A stretch of DNA of 64,000 nt from Saprospiraceae bacterium (GCA_016710115.1 JADJLN010000024.1:124001-188000); one strand, 5' to 3'; positions 1-9,263 are shown, counted from the first letter of the stretch. A program made the numbers and translations. Notes: generated from the letters alone by a model not told the origin.

Positions 1-2103
1 CGCGACCAGAGTCGTATCTGCCAGTTCAAAAGAGACGGTCAGCAGGGTGATACTGTCACATCCAAACTGGTTGACAAGCAGTGTTTTGAATAATCCTGTG
101 TCCTGCGGATGACAACTGGAGGTGAATAGATGTGTGGTGTCCGCCGAATTGACGACAATGATCACGGTATCTGCACCGATGCATCCATTTGTATCGACGA
201 CTTCCACGGCAATCATTCCCGGAGAAGATACCGGAATGGAGACTGCCTGGGAACCTGTTGACCAGAGATAGGATGTATATCCTGTGCCCGGTGTGAGCAG
301 GGTTGTATCATTCAGGCAAATCACTGTATTTCCGGAGATCTGCGGGTTGATTGGTGGAAGAAGACCAACGGTGAAATCCGCCGTGTCGCGACAACCGAAA
401 TCATCGACTACGATCAATTCAAATGTCCCCGGACCCAATACCTGGATGGAGGGTGTTATTTCCATTGTCGACCACTGATATTGAAGATAGATCGGTGGTG
501 CTGTCAACAGGGCGGAGTCACCCGGACAGGTGAGCGTGTCGCCGGTGATGAGCAGAGGCACTGCAAAGCTTTCCTTGACCTCCCAAACGGCTATTCCGGG
601 GCAGGCTTCATTGTTGGTGACGGTGATCGTATAGACGCCGGGGGCAGTCACTTCGATTTGTGGAATTGTTGCTCCGGTCGACCATAAATAGGTCTCGAAG
701 ATGTCATCTACTTCGAGAATGATGGTTTGTCCGGCGCAAATGGAAGTCGGGCCAGAAATGACCGGTTCCGGTGCCGGTAGTTCCATCACATCCCAGGTGG
801 CTTCACCTGTACAACCAAAATGATCTGTCACCAGTACAGTATAGGATCCGGGGTCACTTACGGTAATGATCTGGGTATACGCACCATTGGACCATTCATA
901 CAATGTGTATCCCGGACTGGCTTCCAGCTGGATGGTAGCTCCGGGACAGATCTCTGTCGGACCGGTTATTACTGGCACCGGGGCAGGATATTCTTCGATG
1001 GAGATGGAGTCTGTACCGATACATCCTCCTTCATTTGTTACAGTGACCCAATAGATGCCTGGATCACTGATAAAAATGTCTGGTGTGGATTCGCCTGTCG
1101 ACCAATCATACGTGATATAGTTTCCGCTAACAGACAACTCGACTACCTCTCCCGCACAATACCAGGCAGGTCCATTGATCACCGGTTGGGGATCCATGAA
1201 TTCTACTCCAACCGTGAAAGTTTCGACCTCTGAACAGCCATTCGGCTCGGTGACAGTAACTGTATAATCACCGGGTTCCAGGTCGGAAATATCCTCTGTG
1301 GTTTCGCCATTCGACCACAGGTACTCCGGGGTCTGGATACATTCTGCCGTGACCTCCAGATCGATCATGCCATCTGCTGTGACCGAACAGTTGGCATTCT
1401 GGATTTCGGCTTCCAGGCTGAGCACATTGTCGCAACAGACCTGCCCCCCACAATTGATAATGAAAGGGCATTCGGAACTGGGCAGGTTGACCCAGATCGG
1501 ATTGGCGGGAGAACCATACAACAAGGTAACCACGTCTACCCCTGACAGGTTATCCATGTCAAATGTAAAGGAAGTACCACAACCCAGACCGCCGACAATA
1601 CCGCCGTCAGTACAACAGTTCGACCAGATGAACTTACCTGTAAACGTGGGTGGAGAGCCCATAAATTCACCGGGATCATCCTCCAGGTCGATGGTCGCTG
1701 TGTTGGGCAGACAGGATACGGTGACATCCATGGTACCACCTGTCGGATCGTTGGCCTCATCGGCAATGAAAACAAAGCTTACTTCGCCGGTATTGATGTC
1801 TTCATATAACATCAGAATCAGATGTTCGGACTGTTCAAAACCGGTATTTGCACATGCGCCCAGCGGGACACCATAGGAATAGAAACTGACTGCGGATTGC
1901 CCATTGGAAAAGAAAGGCAGAGGTGTGCTGTATGCGCCTTGGGTGATGGTACACGGACAAAAAGAGGGCGCTCCGGCTACTTCAGGTGGCTCTTCGTTGA
2001 GCAGAGCAGAAGGAAGGTACTGGTTGAACGAATGATCAGAGATGGATTGCTGGGCTGAAAGAACGCCGATCTGGAGGATCATAACGGACAGCAGACACCG
2101 CAT
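1..2103 (-). CDS. Secreted adhesin-like protein with SprB-type Ig repeats (3' end beyond window)
   Basis: The minus-strand frame is open without a stop from the ATG at 2103 to the left edge, 701 codons, so the C terminus is missing. Residues 1-17 form a signal peptide ending LSA|QQ. Residues ~20-240 are a cysteine-containing globular region. From ~245 on, at least six repeats of about 75 residues share the pattern Y-x-W-S-x-G ... P-G-x-Y-x-V-x-V-x-x-x-x-G-C, for example EYLWSNG..., TYDWSTG..., LYEWSNG.... The last visible stretch changes to a different repeat with GCDSIT. This is typical of PKD/Ig-like SprB-repeat surface proteins of Bacteroidota that are exported by the type IX system and end in a sorting domain, which would lie off the window. 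A role in adhesion or gliding is inferred. A TACATTTA element lies upstream on the minus strand, one base off the promoter consensus. Confidence 0.85.
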   Translation of the reverse strand, partial: MRCLLSVMILQIGVLSAQQSISDHSFNQYLPSALLNEEPPEVAGAPSFCPCTITQGAYSTPLPFFSNGQSAVSFYSYGVPLGACANTGFEQSEHLILMLYEDINTGEVSFVFIADEANDPTGGTMDVTVSCLPNTATIDLEDDPGEFMGSPPTFTGKFIWSNCCTDGGIVGGLGCGTSFTFDMDNLSGVDVVTLLYGSPANPIWVNLPSSECPFIINCGGQVCCDNVLSLEAEIQNANCSVTADGMIDLEVTAECIQTPEYLWSNGETTEDISDLEPGDYTVTVTEPNGCSEVETFTVGVEFMDPQPVINGPAWYCAGEVVELSVSGNYITYDWSTGESTPDIFISDPGIYWVTVTNEGGCIGTDSISIEEYPAPVPVITGPTEICPGATIQLEASPGYTLYEWSNGAYTQIITVSDPGSYTVLVTDHFGCTGEATWDVMELPAPEPVISGPTSICAGQTIILEVDDIFETYLWSTGATIPQIEVTAPGVYTITVTNNEACPGIAVWEVKESFAVPLLITGDTLTCPGDSALLTAPPIYLQYQWSTMEITPSIQVLGPGTFELIVVDDFGCRDTADFTVGLLPPINPQISGNTVICLNDTTLLTPGTGYTSYLWSTGSQAVSIPVSSPGMIAVEVVDTNGCIGADTVIIVVNSADTTHLFTSSCHPQDTGLFKTLLVNQFGCDSITLLTVSFELADTTLVA

Positions 2104-2440
2104 GGAAATCGATCTCCCTAAACGCGGTCTGCGTTTTATCCAGTCAACAGCATCCTTTCTCACTTTAGCCTGATCATTGATCCGATTGTTCTAACCTAGT
2201 AAATGTAGGGAAATATTCTGGAAAACAGAAGGGAGTCAAGCATTTATCCAATCGGTTGAAAAGAAACCAGAATAAGAGGAAAACTTATTGGCGGGCATGT
2301 TCTAGCACAAATTGCATACTCCCGTGTACAGCAGGTAGAGAGCTCTGGGACTCACGGATGAATCATGGATTAAGCCCGGTAATACTCGAACCAAAATACC
2401 CCTTTTCCAGATATCCTTGCTTTCAATGGGGTACAAAAAA
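2104..2440. other. Intergenic stretch, no gene seen
   Basis: Leader of the adhesin-like gene plus spacer before the tRNA-Asn repeat array. Short frames here have no recognisable protein features. A weak tRNA-like T-loop pattern near 2385-2400 could not be folded into a tRNA. Nothing else is supported. Confidence 0.5.
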
Positions 2441-2590
2441 CCCCTGAACGCATGTTCAGGACCTTCACGCCCCTTCCCGCGAAGGCGCGGGAAACCCTGG
2501 ACCTACGGATTAATCCCGGAGCAATTCCAGGACCGCTCTTGACAGCTGACCTCAACTCCCCTTTCCTCTCCACGCTTTGGACAAAAAAAA
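2441..2590 (-). repeat. Decayed tRNA-Asn + terminator unit 1 (most diverged)
   Basis: First of four tandem units with a period of about 150 bp (the CTGAAC/CTCAAC landmarks fall at 2444, 2595, 2744 and 2894). Read on the minus strand, it holds a D-arm remnant, the 3' half of an anticodon arm and a variable region like the intact tRNA-Asn at 2918-2991. It then has a T-arm replaced by the palindrome at 2474-2493, and ends in a CTGAAC/GTTCAG hairpin with a T-run. The anticodon-side palindrome is degenerate here. The acceptor stem cannot form, so it is not a functional tRNA. Confidence 0.75.
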
Positions 2591-2739
2591 AGCCCTCAAC
2601 TTGTGTTCAGAGCCTTTGCGCCCCCTTCCCGCGAAGGCGCGGGAAACCCTGGACCTACGGATTAATCCCGAGCACTCGGGACCGCTCTTGACAGCTGACC
2701 TCAACTCCCTTTTCCTCTCCACGCTTTGGACGATAAAAA
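2591..2739 (-). repeat. Decayed tRNA-Asn + terminator unit 2
   Basis: Same architecture as the neighbouring units. It has the perfect palindrome TTCCCGCGAAGGCGCGGGAA at 2626-2645 in the T-arm position and TCCCGAGCACTCGGGA at 2666-2681 in place of the 5' half of the anticodon arm. The stretch TGGACCTACGGATTAA matches the intact tRNA. The terminator-like hairpin at 2591-2615 is followed on the minus strand by a run of nine T. The acceptor stem and anticodon are lost. Confidence 0.78.
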
Positions 2740-2889
2740 GGCCCTGAACTTGTGTTCAGAGTCTTCGCACTACCTTCCCGCGAAGGCGCGGGAAACCTTG
2801 GACCTACGGATTAATCCCGAGCACTCGGGACCGCTCTTGACAGCTTACCTCAACTCCTTTTTCCTATCCACGCTTTTGACAATAAAAAA
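2740..2889 (-). repeat. Decayed tRNA-Asn + terminator unit 3
   Basis: Nearly identical to unit 2, with palindromes at 2775-2794 and 2815-2830 in the same places. The hairpin at 2740-2763 precedes a T-rich tract on the minus strand. It directly follows the terminator of the intact tRNA-Asn. Confidence 0.78.
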
Positions 2890-2913
2890 GGCCCTGAACT
2901 TGTGTTCAGAGCC
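2881..2913 (-). terminator. Rho-independent terminator of tRNA-Asn
   Basis: On the minus strand the stem GGCTCTGAAC pairs with GTTCAGGGCC around the loop ACAA, followed directly by a TTTTTTATT tract. It starts five bases after the tRNA 3' end. The same hairpin recurs at 2441-2462, 2591-2615 and 2740-2763 in the decayed units. Confidence 0.85.
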
Positions 2914-2917
2914 TTCG

Positions 2918-2991
2918 CGCCCCCTCAAGGACTTGAACCTTGGACCTACGGATTAACAGTCCGCCGCTCTAACCAGCTGAGCTAAGGAGGC
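2918..2991 (-). tRNA. tRNA-Asn (anticodon GTT)
   Basis: The minus-strand sequence folds into a full cloverleaf. The acceptor stem pairs GCCTCCT with AGGGGGC (one T-G wobble) with discriminator G. The D-arm is GCTC/GAGC, the anticodon arm GCGGA-CTGTTAA-TCCGT with GTT at positions 34-36, the variable loop AGGTC, and the T-arm CAAGG-TTCAAGT-CCTTG. CCA is not encoded. A strong terminator lies just downstream. It is the only intact member of the four-unit tandem array. Confidence 0.95.
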
Positions 2992-3076
2992 ATTTTATTC
3001 TTGTTCAACAGACATTCAAACGCCGTACCACTTTTGGTCGGACACCATGTCCATCTGCTTTTGTTCAAAGCGGCAG

Positions 3077-3084
3077 CAAAGTTA
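3077..3084 (-). promoter_or_regulatory. Candidate -7 element (TAACTTTG) for tRNA-Asn
   Basis: Matches the Bacteroidota -7 consensus TAnnTTTG in 8 of 8 constrained positions, about 85 bases upstream of the mature tRNA. Only TTGC is found at the -33 position, so this is a moderate call. Confidence 0.4.
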
Positions 3085-3137
3085 TCAGAATCCTCTTAAA
3101 AGTGCAATCTTTGAGCCGCAAATCAATCCAAAATTTC

Positions 3138-4079
3138 ATGTCCCTTCTCGTTGTAGGCACTGTAGCCTTTGATTCCATTGAAACACCTTATGGTAAAGTC
3201 GACCAGGTTGTCGGTGGTGCAGCAACCTATATCTCTCTGGCTGCCTCCTATTTCACCAATCAGATCAAGCTGGTGTCTGTTATCGGGGATGACTTTCCAA
3301 AAGAAACGCTGGATGACCTGACCAGTAGAGGCATCGACCTGGAAGGACTTCAGATTCGACAGGGTGAGAAATCCTTTTTCTGGGCAGGGAAATACCACAA
3401 CGACCTGAATACCCGCGATACCCTGGTTACTGATCTGAATGTTCTGGCTGATTTCGATCCTGTCCTTCCCGATACCTATACTGCAGTAGACTATGTTATG
3501 CTGGGTAATCTTACCCCAGCCGTTCAGCGCCGCGTGCTGGATCAACTGACACACAGGCCCAGGCTGGTGGCGATGGATACCATGAACTTCTGGATGGACC
3601 ATGCCCTGGATGAATTACTGGATGTCCTCAAGCGGGTCGACATGCTGACCATCAACGATGAAGAAGCCCGCCAGCTGACAGGCGAATACAGCCTCGTCAA
3701 AGCCGCACAACGCATCCTCACCATGGGCCCTCATATCCTGGTCATCAAAAAGGGGGAACATGGCGCTCTCCTCTTTCTGAAAGATCAGGACGATGAAGAA
3801 TTGCACATTTTCTATGCGCCGGCCATGCCCTTGATGGATGTATTCGATCCAACCGGAGCCGGAGATACGTTTGCAGGTGGAATGATCGGCTATCTCGCCC
3901 AGACGGATGATCTGAGCTTCGACAATCTCAAACGGGCGCTGGTGTATGGCTCGGCGATGGCCTCCTTCTGCGTGGAGAAATTCTCGATCGAAAAGCTGAC
4001 CGAACTGGATGTCCCCCAGATCCTTGAACGAATTGAACGCTTTCGGCGTCTGGTGCACTTTGACCGGGAAAACGCCTGA
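3138..4079 (+). CDS. PfkB/ribokinase-family sugar kinase
   Basis: 313 residues from ATG 3138. The upstream in-frame extension is less likely because the conserved family start, MSLLVVGTVAFDSIETP, begins here. The family phosphorylates sugars or nucleosides with ATP in the cytosol. The substrate-side motif VGGAATY lies at ~30-36, and the C-terminal signature DPTGAGDTFAGG begins at D237 with the expected catalytic base at D243. The length fits the family. Specificity cannot be read from the sequence: ribokinase-like, adenosine-kinase-like and other relatives are all possible. It stands alone, between the divergent tRNA-Asn and the convergent rlmN, whose stop is 17 bases away. Confidence 0.85.
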   Translation: MSLLVVGTVAFDSIETPYGKVDQVVGGAATYISLAASYFTNQIKLVSVIGDDFPKETLDDLTSRGIDLEGLQIRQGEKSFFWAGKYHNDLNTRDTLVTDLNVLADFDPVLPDTYTAVDYVMLGNLTPAVQRRVLDQLTHRPRLVAMDTMNFWMDHALDELLDVLKRVDMLTINDEEARQLTGEYSLVKAAQRILTMGPHILVIKKGEHGALLFLKDQDDEELHIFYAPAMPLMDVFDPTGAGDTFAGGMIGYLAQTDDLSFDNLKRALVYGSAMASFCVEKFSIEKLTELDVPQILERIERFRRLVHFDRENA

Positions 4080-4096
4080 TATCCCGGTACGAAACT

Positions 4097-5149
4097 CTAG
4101 TCCTTATTGGCCAGCTGACCACAGGCAGCATCAATGTCCTTTCCCCGGCTCCTGCGTACCGTGACCGTCGCCCCCAAACGGGTCAGTTCTGCTGCGAATG
4201 CATCCAGTCTGTCGATGGGCGACTTCACCATGTCTACCCCTTCCACAGGATTGTATTCGATGATATTGATCCGCACTGGAAACCGATGGGTCAGTCGCGC
4301 CAGGTTTCGCGCATCTTCGATAGAATCATTGAATCCATCAAATGCGATATACTCATAGGTGATCCGGTTGCGGGTCACCTGGTAGAAATAATCCAGTGCA
4401 TCCATCAGCGCTTCCAGATTATTCTGTTCATTGATCGGCATGATGCTGTTTCGCTTGGCATCATCTGCGGCATGAAGGCTCAATGCCAGGTTGACCTTCG
4501 GGTTGTCATCGGCCAGTCGTCGGATCATCTTGGCAATACCTGCAGTACTCAGGGTGATGCGCTTGGGCGAAAAGCCGAGTCCATCGGGTGCACTGATCCG
4601 TTCGATGCTCTGCATGACCGGTCCGTATGCCAGGAGAGGTTCGCCCATCCCCATAAAGACGATGTTGGTCAACGGGTGGCCAAAGCGCTCCAGGGCTTGA
4701 GCATTCACCATGGCGACCTGGTCGACAATCTCTCCCTGGTCCAGATTCCGGACACGTTTCATCTGACCTGTTGCGCAGAACGAACAGGTCAGGCTGCAAC
4801 CGACCTGGCATGACACACAGGCTGTATACCGGTCTTCATCCGGAACGGGAATGAGAACAGATTCAACCTTGTATCCATCGTGAAGGAGGTATCGATTTTT
4901 TATAGTGCCGTCGGTACTGAACTGGGACTTGTCCGGCAGGATACCGTGAATGACAAAATGAGCCGTCAGCTGATCGCGCAGTGGAAGAGGCAGATTGGTC
5001 ATTTCCTGAAAATCACGGCATCCCTTTTCCCAGAGCCATTGCCAGATCTGCCTGGCACGAAAGGAGGGCTGACCCAGATTGGTCAGCGCTGCTGTAATCT
5101 GATCCAGGTCGAGTTGACGTATGTCGATCGGTACTGGAGTAGATCCCAT
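4097..5149 (-). CDS. rlmN: Dual-specificity 23S rRNA/tRNA adenine-C2 methyltransferase RlmN
   Basis: 350 residues. This radical-SAM enzyme methylates A2503 of 23S rRNA and, in studied relatives, A37 of some tRNAs, aiding decoding fidelity. The iron-sulfur motif CxxxCxxC is C118-SLT-C122-SF-C125, followed by the GMGEP SAM-binding stretch, and the C-terminal cysteine at ~343 (DIDAACGQL) is the expected methyl-shuttling residue. The N-terminal helical domain has QPSFRARQIWQWLW. It lies 30 bases behind infB on the same strand and may be read through from the rimP-nusA-infB transcript. A GGAGG/CCTCC hairpin without a T-run fills the gap at 5163-5177. Confidence 0.95.
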   Translation of the reverse strand: MGSTPVPIDIRQLDLDQITAALTNLGQPSFRARQIWQWLWEKGCRDFQEMTNLPLPLRDQLTAHFVIHGILPDKSQFSTDGTIKNRYLLHDGYKVESVLIPVPDEDRYTACVSCQVGCSLTCSFCATGQMKRVRNLDQGEIVDQVAMVNAQALERFGHPLTNIVFMGMGEPLLAYGPVMQSIERISAPDGLGFSPKRITLSTAGIAKMIRRLADDNPKVNLALSLHAADDAKRNSIMPINEQNNLEALMDALDYFYQVTRNRITYEYIAFDGFNDSIEDARNLARLTHRFPVRINIIEYNPVEGVDMVKSPIDRLDAFAAELTRLGATVTVRRSRGKDIDAACGQLANKD

Positions 5150-5179
5150 TCCGCGTGTTCAGGGAGGCGATTCCTCCGA

Positions 5180-7885
5180 TTAATTCAGAGATTGCTTCAC
5201 TTCGATGATCTCGTAAACTTCGATTGCGTCACCGACCTTGATATCATTGAAATTCTTGACGGTAACCCCGCATTCCATGCCGTTTTTGACCTCCTTGATA
5301 TCGTCCTTGAACCGTTTCAGAGAGCCCAGTTCGCCAACGACACCTTCCTTGGTCGGATAGACGACAATACCATCGCGGATGATCCGCACCCGGGAATTCC
5401 GCATGACCTTTCCTTCAGAAACAAAGCAACCGGCAATGGTGCCGAGCTTGCTGATCTTGTACACTTCGCGCACATCCAGCTGGCCGAGGATCTTCTCTTC
5501 CTTGGTAGGTTCAAGCATGCCTTCCATGGCCATCTTGATCTCTTCAAGAGCCTCGTAAATGATGGAATAGGTCTTGATCTCAACACCTTCCTTTTCCGCC
5601 AGTTTCCGTGCAGTCTGTGAAGGACGCACCTGGAATCCGATGATGATGGCATCTGAAGCAGAGGCCAACAGAATATCCGATTCGATGATCTGACCAACAG
5701 CCTTGTGGATCACATTGATCTGGATCGTTTCTACCGACAGCTTGATCAAGGCATCAGACAATGCTTCGATCGAACCATCGAAGTCGCCCTTGACAATCAG
5801 ATTGAGTTCTTTGAAGGTACCCAGGGCCAGACGGCGACCGATCTCATCGAGACTGATCCGTTTGCTGGCACGGTTGGTTTGTTCTCTGGAGATCTGTGCC
5901 CGTTTGGCTGCGATCTGTCGTGCTTCGGATTCTTCTTCCATGACCCGGAAGATCTCACCAGCCTGAGGCGCACCTGTCAATCCAAGGATAGCAACAGGCG
6001 TCGATGGACCTGCCACCTTGACCTTCTTTCCCCGTTCATTGAACATGGCCTTGATCCGGCCGGAATACTCCCCGGCTACGATTGCTTCACCCACTTCCAT
6101 GGAGCCGTTCTGAACCAGTAATTTGGTCACGTAACCGCGGCCCTTGTCCAGAGATGCTTCCAGAACAGTGCCGGAGGCATTGCGATCCGGATTGGCTTTG
6201 AGGTCGAGGATCTCTGCTTCCAGAAGGATCTTTTCCAGCAGTTTATCGACATTCAGCCCTTTTTTGGCCGAGATATCCTGAGACTGGTACTTTCCACCCC
6301 AATCTTCGACCAGGAGGTTCATGTTGGCCAGAGACTCTTTGATCTTTTCGGGATTGGCGCCTTCCTTATCGATCTTGTTGATCGCAAAGATCAGAGGCAC
6401 ATTCGCAGCCTGAGCATGGCTGATGGCTTCCTTGGTCTGCGGCATGATATTGTCATCCGCTGCGATCACGATGACGGCAACGTCTGTCACTTTTGCTCCA
6501 CGTGCCCGCATCGCTGTGAAGGCTTCGTGACCGGGTGTATCCAGGAAGGTGATTTTCTTGTTATCCGGTCCGACTGTGACTTCATACGCACCGATATGCT
6601 GTGTGATTCCACCTGCTTCTCCGGATACCACATTGGCACTCCGGATATAGTCGAGAAGGGACGTTTTTCCGTGGTCAACGTGCCCCATGACGGTGACGAT
6701 CGGCGCACGCGGGATCAGATCGGCCGGATCATCATCTACATCTTCGATCTCTACGATCTGATCTTCTGCACTGATGAATTCGACCTCATGTCCGAATTCA
6801 TTGGCCACAAATTCAATGATCTCTGCATCCAGGCGCTGGTTGATCGACACGATCACACCCAGATTGAAACAGGTTGTGATGACTTCCGTTGGAGATACAT
6901 TGAGCAGACCCGCCAACTCGGAAACGGAGATAAATTCAGTGACCATCAGCTTTTCATCACCGGTGAGCTGGTCTCTCATTTCCGCTTTCTCGCGGTTCAC
7001 CTCTCGCTTGTCCCGACGGATCTTCTGACGTTTCTTTTTACCGCCACCGCCCAAACGGGCCATGGTGGCCTTGATCTTTTCTTCGATCTCCTTCTTACTG
7101 ACTTCCTTTGGCTGATCATCGCGTCGTCGTGCTGTACCTGCGTTACCTTTGGCTGCACTTGCTGTATTGTCGCCCAGTGCAACCTTCTTGCGTTTGCGCT
7201 TGCGCTTCTTGGCATCAGCATCGGATGAGGCGACCGGCTTGGGCTCCTCCTTGGTTTCCCGTCTCTTGGGAGCCAGTCTGGACGCATCAATTTTGCCCAG
7301 GATTTTCAATCCTTTCAACTGGGGCGCTTCCGCCTTGATCAGTTGATCCTGTTCCGGAACTGTCGGAGGAACCACTGGCGCTGCTTCAGCAGCAGGGATG
7401 ACCGGATCATCCGATACCTGTTCCGGTTCCCTGGCGGGTTGTGGTTCTTCTTCCTTTTTCTGCGGAACAGGTTTCGGTTTCCTCGTTAAATCGATCTTAC
7501 CGACTACTTTGAGTTTCGCTTCATGCTTGACCCGGTATAGCCCATCCTTCGTTTCTCCTGACTTTTCCTCGGCTCCAGTCGATTCTTCAACCTCTCTTAT
7601 CGGGAGTTCTTCAGATTTAATTTCGACTTTTTCGATCGGCTTCTCAACAGGCTTTTCAACAGGAGCCTCCTTGACAGGTGTACGCGTACCCAGTACAAGT
7701 TGGTCTGCCTGCTCTTTGATATCCATGGACTTCTTGAACTCACGCATGAGTTCCAGATACATCTCATCAGTGATCTTCGCTGTCGGCTTGTTGTCGACAT
7801 CAAAGCCAGCCTTGTGCAAGTGTTCCACAACTGTGGATACCCCTACATTAAATTCCTTTGCAACTTTAACGAGCCTCTTCTCCAT
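5180..7885 (-). CDS. infB: Translation initiation factor IF-2
   Basis: 901 residues. This GTPase brings fMet-tRNA to the 30S subunit and promotes subunit joining. Residues 1-55 form the IF2-N helical domain (VAKEFNVGVSTVVEHL). Residues ~60-300 are a charged, low-complexity linker rich in Lys, Glu and Pro, ending in a basic KKKRQKIRRDKR stretch. The G domain follows with GHVDHGKT at ~400, DTPGHEAF at ~448 and NKID at ~502, then the beta-barrel and C-terminal tRNA-binding domains. The length is typical of Bacteroidota IF-2. It is downstream of nusA with a 101-base gap that holds a possible internal promoter. Confidence 0.97.
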   Translation of the reverse strand: MEKRLVKVAKEFNVGVSTVVEHLHKAGFDVDNKPTAKITDEMYLELMREFKKSMDIKEQADQLVLGTRTPVKEAPVEKPVEKPIEKVEIKSEELPIREVEESTGAEEKSGETKDGLYRVKHEAKLKVVGKIDLTRKPKPVPQKKEEEPQPAREPEQVSDDPVIPAAEAAPVVPPTVPEQDQLIKAEAPQLKGLKILGKIDASRLAPKRRETKEEPKPVASSDADAKKRKRKRKKVALGDNTASAAKGNAGTARRRDDQPKEVSKKEIEEKIKATMARLGGGGKKKRQKIRRDKREVNREKAEMRDQLTGDEKLMVTEFISVSELAGLLNVSPTEVITTCFNLGVIVSINQRLDAEIIEFVANEFGHEVEFISAEDQIVEIEDVDDDPADLIPRAPIVTVMGHVDHGKTSLLDYIRSANVVSGEAGGITQHIGAYEVTVGPDNKKITFLDTPGHEAFTAMRARGAKVTDVAVIVIAADDNIMPQTKEAISHAQAANVPLIFAINKIDKEGANPEKIKESLANMNLLVEDWGGKYQSQDISAKKGLNVDKLLEKILLEAEILDLKANPDRNASGTVLEASLDKGRGYVTKLLVQNGSMEVGEAIVAGEYSGRIKAMFNERGKKVKVAGPSTPVAILGLTGAPQAGEIFRVMEEESEARQIAAKRAQISREQTNRASKRISLDEIGRRLALGTFKELNLIVKGDFDGSIEALSDALIKLSVETIQINVIHKAVGQIIESDILLASASDAIIIGFQVRPSQTARKLAEKEGVEIKTYSIIYEALEEIKMAMEGMLEPTKEEKILGQLDVREVYKISKLGTIAGCFVSEGKVMRNSRVRIIRDGIVVYPTKEGVVGELGSLKRFKDDIKEVKNGMECGVTVKNFNDIKVGDAIEVYEIIEVKQSLN

Positions 7886-7935
7886 TTACTGTTTTTGGCC
7901 GGAAACTCCACGATTACGGGAGCTCTGACTGCTTA

Positions 7936-7943
7936 CAAATGTA
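7936..7943 (-). promoter_or_regulatory. Candidate internal -7 element upstream of infB
   Basis: TACATTTG on the minus strand matches TAnnTTTG fully and sits 50 bases before the infB start in the nusA-infB gap. No clear TTTG is found at the -33 distance. It may give infB transcription independent of rimP-nusA. Confidence 0.4.
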
Positions 7944-7986
7944 CATCCATTTTGGCGTATCCCGTGAAGTGACACACCCGGGCGGA

Positions 7987-9246
7987 TCAAGCCTCCTCTG
8001 TTGTACTTCGCTCTTCATCAAATTCTTCAGCAAGAATCTTCAACACATCCTGCACCGTTTCTTCCTCCAGATCCGTACGACGAATCAATTCCTCGGCACT
8101 TAATGCCAGGACACTTTTGGCCGTATCACATCCGATCGCTTTCAATGCATCGATCACCCAAGCTTCGATCTCATCTGAGAATTCATCCAGATCGACATCT
8201 TCCATTTCGTAATCCACGTTGTTGCGATACACATCGATCTCATAGCCAGTCAGCTTGGAAGCCAGCTTGATATTTGCTCCGCCCCGGCCGATGGCCAGTG
8301 AAACCTGATCGGGATCCAGGTAAACCGATGCCCGCATATTTTCCTGGTCGAGCTCGATCGAGCTGATCTTCGCCGGTGTCAGTGCCCGCTGGATGTAGAG
8401 ATTGGTATTATTGGTATAATTGACAATATCAATATTCTCATTGCGTAACTCCCTGACAATGCCATGGATGCGTGACCCTTTCATACCCACACAGGCACCT
8501 ACCGGATCAATGCGATCGTCATAGGACTCTACGGCGACCTTCGCCCGTTCACCTGGGATCCGGACGATATTGCGCACGGTGATCAATCCATCCTCGATCT
8601 CCGGCACTTCCTGTTCCATCAATTTCTCGAGGAAGGTATTGTCCGTCCGCGACAGGATGATCACGGGATTGTTATTGCGCAATTCCACCTTTTTGATCAC
8701 AGCACGAACCATGTCCCCCTTGCGAAAGAAGTCGCCACGAATCATCTCGTTTCGGGGCAAAACCAATTCATTACTGGTTGCATCGTCGATCACCAGAATA
8801 TCGCGTTTCATGATCTGGTTGACTTCGCAAATGACCATTTCACCTACGCGATCACTGTATTTCCGATAGACCTCGTCTTTTTCGAGTTCCATGATCCGGG
8901 AGATCAGTGTCTGGCGGGCAGCCATAATGGCGCGCCGACCAAAATCTTCCAGTTCCAGCTGCTCATAACATTCTTCTCCAACTTCATAATCAGAGTCAAT
9001 GTCAAATGCCTCTGAAATGGAGATCTGCGAACGTTCATCGGTCACCTCTCCATCAGGTACGATCTCGCGCACTCGCCAGAGTTCAAGGTCACCCTTGGTG
9101 GTGTTGACGATCACGTCAAAGTTTTCATCTGATCCATACTTTTTCCGGATCAATGTCCGAAAGACATCCTCCAGCACCCGTACCATCGTGGGGCGATCAA
9201 TATTTTTTCCGGCCTTGAATTCCGAAAAGGATTCTACCAGTTTCAT
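7987..9246 (-). CDS. nusA: Transcription termination/antitermination factor NusA
   Basis: 419 residues. NusA binds RNA polymerase and modulates pausing, termination and antitermination. The N-terminal polymerase-binding domain (~1-130) starts MKLVESFSEFKAGKNIDRP. An S1 domain (~135-200) and two KH domains (~200-345, with GACVGMKGSRI and AIGRGGANIKLA) follow, and the last ~70 residues are acidic, as in other Bacteroidota. It is separated from rimP by only 17 bases, so the two are almost certainly cotranscribed. A leader hairpin upstream of rimP may bring NusA-responsive control. Confidence 0.96.
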   Translation of the reverse strand: MKLVESFSEFKAGKNIDRPTMVRVLEDVFRTLIRKKYGSDENFDVIVNTTKGDLELWRVREIVPDGEVTDERSQISISEAFDIDSDYEVGEECYEQLELEDFGRRAIMAARQTLISRIMELEKDEVYRKYSDRVGEMVICEVNQIMKRDILVIDDATSNELVLPRNEMIRGDFFRKGDMVRAVIKKVELRNNNPVIILSRTDNTFLEKLMEQEVPEIEDGLITVRNIVRIPGERAKVAVESYDDRIDPVGACVGMKGSRIHGIVRELRNENIDIVNYTNNTNLYIQRALTPAKISSIELDQENMRASVYLDPDQVSLAIGRGGANIKLASKLTGYEIDVYRNNVDYEMEDVDLDEFSDEIEAWVIDALKAIGCDTAKSVLALSAEELIRRTDLEEETVQDVLKILAEEFDEERSTTEEA

Positions 9247-9263
9247 AATCTGTGATTGTGCGA

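Noticed and set aside
2310..2400. Another tRNA
   Set aside because: A GGTTCGAGT-like T-loop is present on the minus strand, but no acceptor or anticodon stem can be paired.
2256..2956. Three plus-strand frames of 63-79 residues with similar sequences
   Set aside because: They are translations of the tandem tRNA-derived repeat and its terminators; the similarity comes from the DNA repeat, not from a protein family.
2441..2991. CRISPR-like regular repeats
   Set aside because: The period is ~150 bp with almost no unique spacer, and the repeat is tRNA-derived; no cas genes are nearby.
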